DNA from: Paenarthrobacter aurescens
GTDB taxonomy: Bacteria > Actinomycetota > Actinomycetes > Actinomycetales > Micrococcaceae
Assembly (NCBI RefSeq): GCF_025421775.1
Contig: NZ_JAOEFX010000007.1
Location: 124,001-188,000 of the forward strand
Length of the DNA: 64,000 nt
Direction: 5' to 3'
A model generated the notes under the pieces. That model ran no database searches. It worked only from the letters and a program-made list of their open reading frames with translations, and had not been told where the DNA came from. Shown here one piece after another: positions 24,266-32,485 of the stretch (positions within the stretch are counted from its first letter, which is position 1; every line of letters begins with the position of its first letter). The position numbers were made by a program, and so were the translations under genes.

Positions 24266-25201
24266 ATGACCACCATCACCATGACGTTGAGCTCCCCCGA
24301 CGTGGTCCTCAAGGACGGCAAAGGATCGCTCACCGCATCCGTCACCAACGGCTCCACCGAAGCCGAGCGCGTAGTGCTCGGCGCGTTCCCCGGGCAGGTG
24401 ACCAATCCGCCGTCGAAAACGTACGCCACCATCCCCAATCCGCTGCGGACCATCGCTGCCGGGGCCACCGAGCAGTACGTGGTCAGCTTCGACACCGCAG
24501 GCGCCCCTGAAGGCAGTTACCCTGTGAAGCTGATCGCCTACTCCGCCGACGACGCCCCGGAAGACTACGCAGACCAGGCGCACGTAGTCACGTTGGCCGT
24601 TCCCGCAGCCGAAAAACCCAAGCCGCCGCGGCCCTTCCCGTGGTTGTGGGTGATCATCGGCGGGGTGGTGTTGCTGGCTGTTGTTGGATTGATCCTGTTC
24701 TTCATCTTCAAGGACGCCAACGTTCCCGATGTGAAAACCAAGCCGCAGGCCGAAGCGGTGAAGATCATCACCGATGCGGGCTTCACAGCCACCACTTCGC
24801 AGACTGAGAGCACTGAGTCGGAGGGAACGGTGGTGAACCAGACCCCGGCCGGCGGCGGGAAAGTGGGCCGCGGCAGCACGGTGAACCTGGAAATCGCGGT
24901 GCCGGTAAGGGCCACCGTGCCGGACGTGCTGGGGCAGCGCATCGAGGATGCGCGGGCGGCTTTCCAGGCCGCCAAGCTGCAACTGGACTTCACGCAAGGA
25001 TCCCAGTGTTTCTCGTCCGCCTTTGAGCCGCTCTTCAGGCCCTGCATCGTGGTGGGGGTGAACCCTGACGTCGGCAGCAAGGTCAGCCAGAACGCGTTGG
25101 TCCTGGTGCGGACGGAGCCACGGCTGAGCCCCATCTTCGATCCCCTGCCAAACATCTGCATGACCAATCCGCAGGCATGCGTGCTGAGGCTGCAACGATG
25201 A
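24266..25201 (+). CDS. PASTA-domain single-pass membrane protein at the end of the eCIS operon
   Basis: A 311-residue protein from ATG 24266. The N-terminal ~110 residues form an Ig-like beta domain (DVVLKDGKGSLTASVTNGST, EGSYPVKLIAYSADDAPEDY). A membrane helix lies at ~125-150 (WLWVIIGGVVLLAVVGLILF). Two PASTA-type units follow: VPDVKTKPQAEAVKIITDAG and TVPDVLGQRIEDARAAFQAA, the second with a cysteine pair and a distal Cys pair (ICMTNPQACVL). PASTA domains bind peptidoglycan or muropeptides, typically in Ser/Thr kinases and PBPs. With its cytosolic N-terminal domain this protein could tether the assembled particle to the membrane and cell wall (inference). Confidence 0.8.
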   Translation: MTTITMTLSSPDVVLKDGKGSLTASVTNGSTEAERVVLGAFPGQVTNPPSKTYATIPNPLRTIAAGATEQYVVSFDTAGAPEGSYPVKLIAYSADDAPEDYADQAHVVTLAVPAAEKPKPPRPFPWLWVIIGGVVLLAVVGLILFFIFKDANVPDVKTKPQAEAVKIITDAGFTATTSQTESTESEGTVVNQTPAGGGKVGRGSTVNLEIAVPVRATVPDVLGQRIEDARAAFQAAKLQLDFTQGSQCFSSAFEPLFRPCIVVGVNPDVGSKVSQNALVLVRTEPRLSPIFDPLPNICMTNPQACVLRLQR

Positions 25202-25244
25202 GACGTGTTTGCCCGCTGGGGCCGACGCCATGAAAAGATCAACC

Positions 25245-26483
25245 ATGCGTCCGATGCAGCACTCCAGCAAACTCCAGAACGTCCGCTATGAACTCCGCGG
25301 TCCCATCCTCCAAGCGGCCAAGGCCATGGAGGCCGAGGGACACCGCATCCTCAAGATGAACCTCGGGGACACCGCACCGTTCGGGCTGGAGGCACCGGAG
25401 TCCGTGGTGGTGGACATGATCCACCACCTCCGCGGCGCTCAGGGCTACAGCGATTCCAAGGGCATCTTCTCCGCCCGCACAGCCATCTCGCAGTACTACC
25501 AAACCCGCGGACTGATGACCATCGGCGTCGAAGACGTCTTCATCGGCAACGGCGTCAGCGAGCTCATTTCCATGACCCTGCAGGCGTTCATGGAAAACGG
25601 CGACGAGATCCTCATCCCTGCCCCGGACTACCCGCTCTGGACTGCTGCCGTGACGCTCACCGGTGGCCAGGCAGTGCACTACCTCTGCGATGAGGAGGAG
25701 AACTGGTGGCCGGACATGGCCAACGTCGAAGCGAAGATCACCCCGCGTACGCGTGGGATTGTCATCATCAACCCGAACAACCCCACCGGCGCCGTCTACC
25801 CCCGGCACATCCTGGACCAGTTCGCAGCCCTTGCCCGGAAACACGATCTTGTCCTGTTCTCCGATGAGATCTACGAAAAGATCCGCTACGTCGACGCCCC
25901 ACACATCCACACTGCGGCGGTGGCAGAGGACGTGTGTGTCCTGACGTTCAGCGGACTGTCCAAGGCGTACCGCATGCCCGGATACCGGGCCGGATGGGTT
26001 GCCGTCACCGGGCCGTTGACTGCGACGGCGGCCTACCGTGAGTCCCTGGAACTGCTGGCATCCTTGCGGCTGTGCGCCAACGTTCCGGCCCAGCACGCCA
26101 TCCAAACCTGCCTGGGCGGCTACCAAAGCATCGAGGCCCTCATCCGTCCCGGCGGACGCCTGCGCGAGCAACGGGATCTCGCCTGGAAATTGTTGACCGC
26201 GATCCCGGGCGTCAGCTGCGTTCCGGCTGCCGGCGCCATGTACCTCTTTCCCCGCCTGGACCCGGAGATCTACCCCATCGCTTCAGACGAGAAGTTTGTC
26301 CTGCAACTCCTGCAAGAGCAGAAGATCCTGGTCTCGCACGGCACTGCCTTCAACTGGCCCACGCCGGACCATTTCCGCTTCGTGATCCTGCCGGACGTGG
26401 GAGACATCGAGGAAGCGGTGCGCCGCATCTCCACCTACCTCGCCGCGTACCGGAACCGGCCGGCAGAGGGACCTGCCAGCTAG
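25245..26483 (+). CDS. alaA: Alanine-synthesising pyridoxal-phosphate aminotransferase (AlaA type)
   Basis: A 412-residue class I aminotransferase that follows E. coli AlaA closely. Shared segments are SSKLQNVRYELRGP at the start, YIGNGVSELI-like FIGNGVSELISMTLQAFMEN, PDYPLWTAAVTLTGGQAVHY, RGIVIINPNNPTGAVY, the lysine loop TFSGLSKAYRMPGYRAGW and RLCANVPAQHAIQTCLGGYQ. The start at ATG 25245 aligns with the AlaA N-terminus. It would interconvert pyruvate/glutamate and alanine/2-oxoglutarate. It follows the eCIS operon by 43 nt but looks like housekeeping, and it overlaps the convergent alcohol dehydrogenase by 4 nt. Confidence 0.92.
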   Translation: MRPMQHSSKLQNVRYELRGPILQAAKAMEAEGHRILKMNLGDTAPFGLEAPESVVVDMIHHLRGAQGYSDSKGIFSARTAISQYYQTRGLMTIGVEDVFIGNGVSELISMTLQAFMENGDEILIPAPDYPLWTAAVTLTGGQAVHYLCDEEENWWPDMANVEAKITPRTRGIVIINPNNPTGAVYPRHILDQFAALARKHDLVLFSDEIYEKIRYVDAPHIHTAAVAEDVCVLTFSGLSKAYRMPGYRAGWVAVTGPLTATAAYRESLELLASLRLCANVPAQHAIQTCLGGYQSIEALIRPGGRLREQRDLAWKLLTAIPGVSCVPAAGAMYLFPRLDPEIYPIASDEKFVLQLLQEQKILVSHGTAFNWPTPDHFRFVILPDVGDIEEAVRRISTYLAAYRNRPAEGPAS

Positions 26484-27517
26484 AGGGCAGGGTCCACCAT
26501 GGTCATACCGGCAGGGTTGGCCTTATCAAAGCCGGGCAGCAGTTCCGCGGCGGCCGCCAACCCGATAGTGCGTTCGATCAGCAGCTGGGGCTGAAGTGCG
26601 CCCTGTTCAATGAGCGACATCATGCCCGGGTAGTCCGTCGCGGCCATACCGTGGCTGCCCAGCAGGTCGAGTTCCCAGCCGATCACCCGTGCCATCGGCA
26701 CTTGCGGGTTTCCGTCGATGGACGGCAGCAACCCGATCTGGACGTGCCTCCCCCGCCTGCGAAGGCTGAGGATCGCATCGGCGCAGGTCTGTTCACTTCC
26801 GACGGCGTCTACCGCCACGTGGGTGCCTCCGCCGGAGAGGGCGTTGACGGCGGCAGGGATGTCCGATCCATCCGCGAGGACAGTATGATCTGCACCCACG
26901 CGGGCGGCCACAGCCAGTGCCTCCGGGTTCCGGTCCACCGCAATGACCCGGGCTCCCATGGCCTTCGCGATCATCACAGCGCTTAGCCCTACGCCTCCCG
27001 CGCCCACCACGGTCACCCATTCACCGGCTTTGACCTGCGCACGGGCCGCCAACGCACGGTACGCCGTGGCGAAGCGGCAGCCGAGGCTCGCCGCCGTCGC
27101 GAATTCGATACTGTCCGGGATGGCCACAAGGTTGCTGTCGGCAGCGTGCAGGGCGACGTACTCAGCGAAGGATCCCCAGTGGGTGAAGCCGGGTTGCTGC
27201 TGGTCCGGGCAGACCTGCGCGTCGCCGGCCAGGCACCATTCGCAGGTGCCGCACCCGCAGACAAAGGGGACGGTGACGCGGTCTCCGACCTTCCATCGCC
27301 GGACGCCATCCCCGACGGCGTCGATCACACCGGCAAGCTCATGGCCCGGGATGTGCGGCATGGCAATGTCATCATGGCCGGCCCACGCGTGCCAGTCACT
27401 CCGACACATGCCCGTGGCCAGTACTTTCACTACCACCCCGCCAACGGGAGCCTCGGGCTTGGCGACCTCCCGCACGTCGGGCTGGGTCCGGACTTCATCA
27501 AAAACTACTGCGCGCAC
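26480..27517 (-). CDS. Zinc-dependent medium-chain alcohol dehydrogenase
   Basis: A 345-residue MDR dehydrogenase (GTG start). Catalytic zinc ligands: GMCRSDWHAW and GHELAGVIDAVGDG. The structural zinc site is CGCGTCEWCLAGDAQVC, and the Rossmann motif VVGAGGVGLSAVMIAKAMGA. The substrate is not clear; this branch oxidises small alcohols to aldehydes with NAD(P). The gene is divergent from the AhpD-like/ECF41 pair, whose promoter region it shares. Confidence 0.9.
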   Translation of the reverse strand: MRAVVFDEVRTQPDVREVAKPEAPVGGVVVKVLATGMCRSDWHAWAGHDDIAMPHIPGHELAGVIDAVGDGVRRWKVGDRVTVPFVCGCGTCEWCLAGDAQVCPDQQQPGFTHWGSFAEYVALHAADSNLVAIPDSIEFATAASLGCRFATAYRALAARAQVKAGEWVTVVGAGGVGLSAVMIAKAMGARVIAVDRNPEALAVAARVGADHTVLADGSDIPAAVNALSGGGTHVAVDAVGSEQTCADAILSLRRRGRHVQIGLLPSIDGNPQVPMARVIGWELDLLGSHGMAATDYPGMMSLIEQGALQPQLLIERTIGLAAAAELLPGFDKANPAGMTMVDPAL

Positions 27518-27537
27518 GGACTGACTCTAACAAGGCC

Positions 27538-27564
27538 TGTCACACTTCGGGACCCGCTGACGAC
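27538..27564 (+). promoter_or_regulatory. ECF41-type promoter of the AhpD-like gene
   Basis: TGTCACA (27538-27544), 16-nt spacer, CGAC (27561-27564), 39 nt before the start codon at 27604. The published ECF41 consensus is TGTCACA-N16-CGTC, so spacing and -35 match exactly and the -10 differs by one base. The ECF41 sigma gene is the second gene downstream, pointing to autoregulation or direct target control. Confidence 0.82.
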
Positions 27565-27603
27565 ATCCCTGATGTAAGACTCCATCACTGAAGGGAAAAC
27601 ACC

Positions 27604-28062
27604 ATGACCCGCATCAATATCGGACGCAGCAACAAGCTCGGCTACGCCGCCGTCATCGGGCTGGAAGGCTATGCCCGCAAATCGGTCGATCCCGATCTGT
27701 ACGAACTCATCAAGCTTCGCGCTTCCATCCTGAACGGCTGCGGTTTCTGCGTGGACATGCACGCCACTGATGGCCGTAAGCGCGGGATCCCCGCCCGCAA
27801 GCTGCATGCCGTGGCAGCGTGGCAGCACTCGAAAGTGTTCTTCGATGCACGCGAGCAGGCAGTGTTGGCCCTCACGGACGCCGTGACGCAGCTGGGCCCC
27901 GACACCGTGACGGACGAAATCTGGAACGCGGCGGCCACGCACTTCGACGACAGCCAGATGGGCGGTCTGATCCTGGCCATCTCCACCATTAACGTCTGGA
28001 ACCGGATTGCCATCACCACCCAGATGGAGCCGCCCCTGGATGAGAAGAACCCGCTGGTCTGA
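27604..28062 (+). CDS. Carboxymuconolactone decarboxylase/AhpD-like protein
   Basis: A 152-residue protein with the AhpD-core redox motif NGCGFCVDMHATDGRK (CxxC-x3-H) around residue 41 and a long helical rest. AhpD-type proteins transfer reducing equivalents to peroxidases or act as decarboxylases; here the CxxC favours a redox role. Such COE proteins are the typical genomic partner and regulon member of ECF41 sigma factors, and the gene is preceded by an ECF41 promoter. It is followed 8 nt later by the sigma gene. Confidence 0.9.
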   Translation: MTRINIGRSNKLGYAAVIGLEGYARKSVDPDLYELIKLRASILNGCGFCVDMHATDGRKRGIPARKLHAVAAWQHSKVFFDAREQAVLALTDAVTQLGPDTVTDEIWNAAATHFDDSQMGGLILAISTINVWNRIAITTQMEPPLDEKNPLV

Positions 28063-28070
28063 GGGGTAGC

Positions 28071-29027
28071 GTGGATGGCATGACCCTTGCGGTGTCGGCC
28101 ACTGTGGCGTGGCAGAGCGAACGGAACCGTCTGCTGGGGATCGCATACCGGATGCTGGGCGACTTCGGCCATGCCGAGGACGTCGTCTCTGAGGTCGCGA
28201 TCGACGCCGTACGGCAGGAACGTAAGGCGGAAGCCTCTGTGGATTCCTGGCCAGCATGGCTGACTACGGTGTGCGTGCGGCGCTCCGTCGATAGGGTCCG
28301 CCAGCTCGCCGCCATCAGGGAAGATTACACGGGCCCATGGCTGCCCGAGCCGGTGGATGCGTCCGTCCTTCCGGAAGAGACCGTGGCCAACCGCGAGCTG
28401 CTGTCCTTGACCCTTCTGCATCTGGCCGAGCAACTGGCGCCGGAAGCCCGGGCGGCGCTGGTACTTCATCGCGCTTTCGGGATGTCCGCCCCGGAAATCG
28501 GGGACATCCTGGAAAAGACGCCCGCCACCGTGCGCCAGATGATTTCACGGGCTGAACGCCGCCTGGACATCGACCCGGATGCACCCGCTCCGCGGGCGAA
28601 GGACCGCGCAGTCCTGGAGAAGCTGGTGCATGCCATCGAACAAGGTGACATTGACACGGTTGTGGGTTTGCTCCACCGGGACGCCGTACTGTGGGCCGAC
28701 GGCGGCGGCAAGGTCAAGAGCGCAATGAACCCGCTGTTCGGGGCAGCGAGGATCGCGCGCTTCTTTTCGGGCATCCTCGGCAAAGCGGTGGTTTTCGATC
28801 CCGTGCGGCCGGTCCGCGCCGAAATCGTCGAGGTGAACGGCGACGCGGCACTGGTACTGAGGCATCACGGCCGCGCTGACATCGTGACGTTCGATGCCGG
28901 ACCGGACGGGAGCATCCGGGAGTTGCGCCAGCTTTCCAATCCGGACAAGCTGACGCGGCTTTCGCTTGTTCCTTCCTGGTCCCCCGCGCCTAGTCCCCCG
29001 CGGAACCGCTCACGCGCAGGGCGTTGA
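28071..29027 (+). CDS. ECF41-family sigma factor with C-terminal SnoaL-like domain
   Basis: A 318-residue sigma factor. Region 2 begins NRLLGIAYRMLGDFGHAEDV and region 4 contains ARAALVLHRAFGMSAPEIGD. After ~residue 180 comes a ~110-residue NTF2/SnoaL-like extension (IEQGDIDTVVGLLHRDAVLW, DGGGKVK), which in ECF41 factors acts as a built-in regulator in place of an anti-sigma protein. GTG 28071 follows GAGGGG at 4-5 nt; ATG 28080 is an alternative. The 3' end overlaps the convergent membrane protein gene by 38 nt. Confidence 0.9.
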   Translation: MDGMTLAVSATVAWQSERNRLLGIAYRMLGDFGHAEDVVSEVAIDAVRQERKAEASVDSWPAWLTTVCVRRSVDRVRQLAAIREDYTGPWLPEPVDASVLPEETVANRELLSLTLLHLAEQLAPEARAALVLHRAFGMSAPEIGDILEKTPATVRQMISRAERRLDIDPDAPAPRAKDRAVLEKLVHAIEQGDIDTVVGLLHRDAVLWADGGGKVKSAMNPLFGAARIARFFSGILGKAVVFDPVRPVRAEIVEVNGDAALVLRHHGRADIVTFDAGPDGSIRELRQLSNPDKLTRLSLVPSWSPAPSPPRNRSRAGR

Positions 29028-29802
29028 TGATCGCCGGAATGGAGGCGATCAACATGATCAGCGCCCATACCAGCGCCACCACTACCGTGATCAGCGCCCA
29101 GAACTGGTCGCCAATGGACACGAGCGGACCGGGCAGGAATCCATGAATGATCCCCAGGATTACCTGAAGGAGCACTGACACCACCAGCAACACAACCAAG
29201 CCTGTGACCTTGAGGAACTTCGGCTGGCTGAGGATCAGCAGTACTGCGAACACGATCTTAAGCATCAGAAGCAGCCCCAGGATGGCCGCAGCCTGCCCTT
29301 TGGGAAAGCTCCCCCAAAGGGCCAGGTACGCGATGGTTCCGAACGGTGCTGACACAAAGAGCCCCATCATGAGGAACAACTTCGCCAGCGCCAGCATCGC
29401 GGCCAGGAATGCAGCGATGACCCACAGCTGGGTCACGATCAGGGTGGCCAGGCCCTGAATGCGCCCGTAGGTTCGCAGATCCATGATGAGGCTGAGCCCC
29501 AGCATGACCACGGTAAACAGCAAGAGCCCGTCCAGGAATGCCAAAAAACCAATCCCGGCACCGGGTGGATCGGCGTCAGCCCGTTGCGTCTTGAGGAAGA
29601 CTTCCAACGGAACACCCAGCTTGTTGGCCTCGGCTGCGGAAACGGGCTCGACGGCGGCCTGGCCCAGCAGGAGCGACATCCCCACCTCGGCCAGGACTAC
29701 GACTGCGAAGACAACCAGGGCCGCGTAGAACAAGGGGCGGCGCAGGGCACCCGGGTCAGGCCCGCTGCGGAACCCCTCACGAATGGACCACGCTGCGGCC
29801 AT
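28990..29802 (-). CDS. Multi-pass membrane protein, unassigned
   Basis: A 270-residue protein with about seven hydrophobic helices, including PLFYAALVVFAVVVLAEVGM near 24-43, GLATLIVTQLWVIAAFLAAM and a C-terminal FWALITVVVALVWALIMLIA. No charged motif or known transporter signature was seen. It is convergent with, and overlaps, the ECF41 gene. Confidence 0.7.
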   Translation of the reverse strand: MAAAWSIREGFRSGPDPGALRRPLFYAALVVFAVVVLAEVGMSLLLGQAAVEPVSAAEANKLGVPLEVFLKTQRADADPPGAGIGFLAFLDGLLLFTVVMLGLSLIMDLRTYGRIQGLATLIVTQLWVIAAFLAAMLALAKLFLMMGLFVSAPFGTIAYLALWGSFPKGQAAAILGLLLMLKIVFAVLLILSQPKFLKVTGLVVLLVVSVLLQVILGIIHGFLPGPLVSIGDQFWALITVVVALVWALIMLIASIPAIINALRVSGSAGD

Positions 29803-29932
29803 GGGTCAATTGTGGCACCGGGGGTTTCAAATACAAGGCGGGTGGAGTGGGCTCCTGACCCTCTTTGGATCCACGAGTGTCCGCCTGCAACCACCACGGG
29901 TTGATTCCCGGTTGTGGTTGCGGCAATGAGGG

Positions 29933-30370
29933 TCAGGATGCCACGGCCGCCCGGCGCCGAAGCCGCGCCACCAGCGTGGCGGCGAGTAACGCCGTCGTGA
30001 TTTCCAGTCCGATGACCAGCAAGAGTCCGGCGGCGCCGGATGAAGCAACAGCGTTCGACGCCGGTCCCCCGCCATGCGCGTGACCGGAACCGCCCGCTCC
30101 CAGCAGCAGGACAGCATGGAGTCCCACCATGGCCAAGGCGGAAACCGTCACCTGGTGGAGCGCCCCGACCCGGCTGTGGCGCCAAATGTGAACCGTGCAG
30201 GGAACGCACACAGCCGCCAGGGCGATCATGAGCACGCCGAGCCAGGGGTCGTGGTGCCCGGAGGCGGCGAGCCAGAGATGCACCAGGCAGGAGACAGCGG
30301 TGAGCGCCGCGCAGATCCGGGGGTGCAGGACAGGCCCGGCTGCCCGGACCCGTCCTGCGACGATTGTCAT
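29933..30370 (-). CDS. Small multi-pass membrane protein downstream of the amine oxidase
   Basis: A 145-residue protein from ATG 30370 with four helices (LHPRICAALTAVSCLVHLWL, WLGVLMIALAAVCVPCTVHI, ALHQVTVSALAMVGLHAVLL and LLLVIGLEITTALLAATLVA). A His/Cys set (CLVHLW, CVPCTVHIWRH, GHAHGGG) faces the membrane interior. It starts 16 nt after the copper amine oxidase stop, so the two form an operon. The His/Cys pattern could suggest copper handling for the oxidase, but that is inference. Confidence 0.68.
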   Translation of the reverse strand: MTIVAGRVRAAGPVLHPRICAALTAVSCLVHLWLAASGHHDPWLGVLMIALAAVCVPCTVHIWRHSRVGALHQVTVSALAMVGLHAVLLLGAGGSGHAHGGGPASNAVASSGAAGLLLVIGLEITTALLAATLVARLRRRAAVAS

Positions 30371-30386
30371 GTCGTTGGCCCTCGGT

Positions 30387-32363
30387 TTAGTGGCAGTGCC
30401 CGGCGGACTCGCCGTGCACCTCGCCGTGCGCCTCGGCAGAAGCAGCGGTGCTGTGGCAGCTCGAACCCGACGAGTTGGCCGGCACATCCAGGACGGGGCT
30501 GCGGTCGAAGAAGCCCTCGGGACGCAACTTGAAGCCAACCGTGTCCACCGGCATGATGGGCCAGTCCTCCACTCGCGGGAAGTGTGTCAGGCCGAAGGTG
30601 TGCCAGAGGACGATGTCCTGGCCGTCGATGTCGCGGTCCTGGGCAATGTACCCGGGCAGGCCTCCTCCGCCAGAGTGCTGGTTCACGAAGTCGCCCGTGG
30701 GGTAGCGTTCCTCGTCCGCGTATCGTGTGACCCACAAGTCCTTGGTGGCGAAGGCTGCCCGCTTCGCAATGGACGAACCCGGGTCTGCCAGCAATGTGGG
30801 CTGGTTTTCTGCGTGGAGCTTGTAGCCGACCGGCTCGCCCAGCCGGTTGCGGGACTCCGGGTTGGAGATGATCCAGGTCCGGCCTGCCCGGGCATCGGCT
30901 TCACGGACGCCGTCGGACTCCTTGGCCAGGACCGTGCGCTTGCGGGAGAACGCGTTGCCACGTTCGTTGCCTTCGCCCATGGCCTGACGGACCACGTCTT
31001 CTTCCTCCACGCGGTTGGTGAAGCCATCAATGGCCATATCCAGGCGGGCGCTGAAGAGGTGCTGGTGGAACGGCGCACCGAGTCCGGGCGCCAGCTGGGA
31101 GATGTTGTCCGAGCCGCCCTCGGGGAAGGCGCTGGTGAACACCACGCCGGTGGCTTTGGCCTCGAATTCGATGGTGCCGTCCAGGTAGAGGTACCAGTAG
31201 AAGCCGTAGTCGTAGTTGCCGATGGTGGTGAAGAAGGAGATCACCAGGCGGCGGTTGCGGCGGGTGTAGTTGATGCCGGTCCAGAGGTCGGAGTGCTTGG
31301 CGAGGATCCCCCAGTCTTCCTCGTGCATGCAGATGCCGTTGCGGATCTCGCGGGGGTTGCCGAAGGCGTCGCTGATGACCGGGCTGAGGTAGGTGATGTC
31401 ACCCAGGCAGTCACAGCCCAGTTCCAGGGAGTTGGCGTACTGGCCCACGAGGTATTCGCCGGTGTCGAAGTAGTTCTGCCAGGACCGGATGGGCGAGGGA
31501 TCGCCGTAGGGAACAACCATTTCGGCGATGGAGGCACGGTTGATGATGGGCCGCTTCTTGCCGCCGTCCTCGAAGGACAGGTTGTGGAGGACAACTCCCT
31601 CACGGACATCGAAGCCGACGTCCACGCTCCACTTTTCCCACTCCACGTGGTTGCCACCCGTAACTGTGAAACTCGGTCCCTCCGGCTGGGTGATGCTGAT
31701 GGGCTTCTGGGTGGTGCGGAGCGGGCCCGTAAGTTCAGGATCCGTGTAGTTTCCCTGTTCTGCCGGAATGGGCATGACGCCGAGGTCGATGACCTGGGTG
31801 ACTTCCTTGTTCACTACGTCCACGTAGGCCACAAGCCCGTCCACGGGGTGGGCCCAGGCGCTGTCCTCCGGGAAGTCCTGCACGAAGGCGAGCCCGCGGA
31901 GGATGCGGCGGCCTTTCTCTTCGGCGTACTCAAAAACCCCGGCGGACAGGGGAGCAACGCGGACTTTGGACACGTCCAAATCACGGGCGGAGAGGGCGGC
32001 GAGCCAGCGCTCATCAGTAGCGAGGAGCGTCTCCACCACCTCGAACTCTTCTTCCAAGACGGGCAGTTCGCCGGAAACTTTGGTGTCCAGTTCTTTTGCG
32101 GACACCAGCTCGCCGCGGGTGACCGAAACCAGGACGTCTGTGGGCGCTCCACCGGAGATGTCGTGGATGAAGACGCGGAATCGGCGGTCCTGCTTGGTGG
32201 CACCGCGGGAAGGGTCCACCAGCCCAAGGTAGGCGATCCGGTGTCCGTCACCAAGGTGGCCGGCGGCCTGCAGGATTCCCTGCACCTGGGAGATTTCGGC
32301 GACCGTTGCCAGGCTGTACTGCGTTTCCTCGATGGCGACTGTCTCAGTTGCTGTGGGCGTCAT
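30387..32363 (-). CDS. Copper amine oxidase (TPQ-dependent primary amine oxidase)
   Basis: A 658-residue enzyme reading almost like Arthrobacter globiformis amine oxidase. The catalytic base region YFDTGEYLVGQYANSLELGC contains the aspartate. The topaquinone precursor tyrosine is ~residue 384 in TTIGNYDYGFYWYLYLDG. The copper histidines lie in APFHQHLFSARLD and LTHFPRVEDWPIMP. It oxidises primary amines (phenylethylamine, tyramine or histamine type) to aldehydes, releasing ammonia and peroxide. The C-terminus ends with a His/Cys-rich tail (SCHSTAASAEAHGEVHGESA...HCH), possibly metal-binding. It is divergent from a TetR regulator. Confidence 0.95.
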   Translation of the reverse strand: MTPTATETVAIEETQYSLATVAEISQVQGILQAAGHLGDGHRIAYLGLVDPSRGATKQDRRFRVFIHDISGGAPTDVLVSVTRGELVSAKELDTKVSGELPVLEEEFEVVETLLATDERWLAALSARDLDVSKVRVAPLSAGVFEYAEEKGRRILRGLAFVQDFPEDSAWAHPVDGLVAYVDVVNKEVTQVIDLGVMPIPAEQGNYTDPELTGPLRTTQKPISITQPEGPSFTVTGGNHVEWEKWSVDVGFDVREGVVLHNLSFEDGGKKRPIINRASIAEMVVPYGDPSPIRSWQNYFDTGEYLVGQYANSLELGCDCLGDITYLSPVISDAFGNPREIRNGICMHEEDWGILAKHSDLWTGINYTRRNRRLVISFFTTIGNYDYGFYWYLYLDGTIEFEAKATGVVFTSAFPEGGSDNISQLAPGLGAPFHQHLFSARLDMAIDGFTNRVEEEDVVRQAMGEGNERGNAFSRKRTVLAKESDGVREADARAGRTWIISNPESRNRLGEPVGYKLHAENQPTLLADPGSSIAKRAAFATKDLWVTRYADEERYPTGDFVNQHSGGGGLPGYIAQDRDIDGQDIVLWHTFGLTHFPRVEDWPIMPVDTVGFKLRPEGFFDRSPVLDVPANSSGSSCHSTAASAEAHGEVHGESAGHCH

Positions 32364-32399
32364 GGCTGCCTCTTGTCCGGGACCTATGATGGTCAGGAT

Positions 32400-32425
32400 T
32401 TATTTTCTATAGGTGTAGAGAATAA
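32400..32425. promoter_or_regulatory. Palindromic operator between amine oxidase and TetR genes
   Basis: TTATTTTCTATA-GG-TGTAGAGAATAA: two 12-bp arms matching at 10 of 12 positions, 37 nt upstream of the oxidase start and 60 nt upstream of the regulator's GTG. The size suits a TetR dimer. The AT-rich arms stand out from the GC-rich surroundings. Confidence 0.7.
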
Positions 32426-32485
32426 CCAAAACGTAAGATGGGTCACAAGACCTGTCCACCATTTATTTTTCCGGGAGCCCACACA

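Noticed and set aside
13821..25201. Interpretation of the tail-like cluster as a prophage
   Set aside because: No terminase, portal, capsid, lysis or integrase genes; gene order (sheath, tube, hub, spike, PAAR-like tip, gp25, J) fits eCIS.
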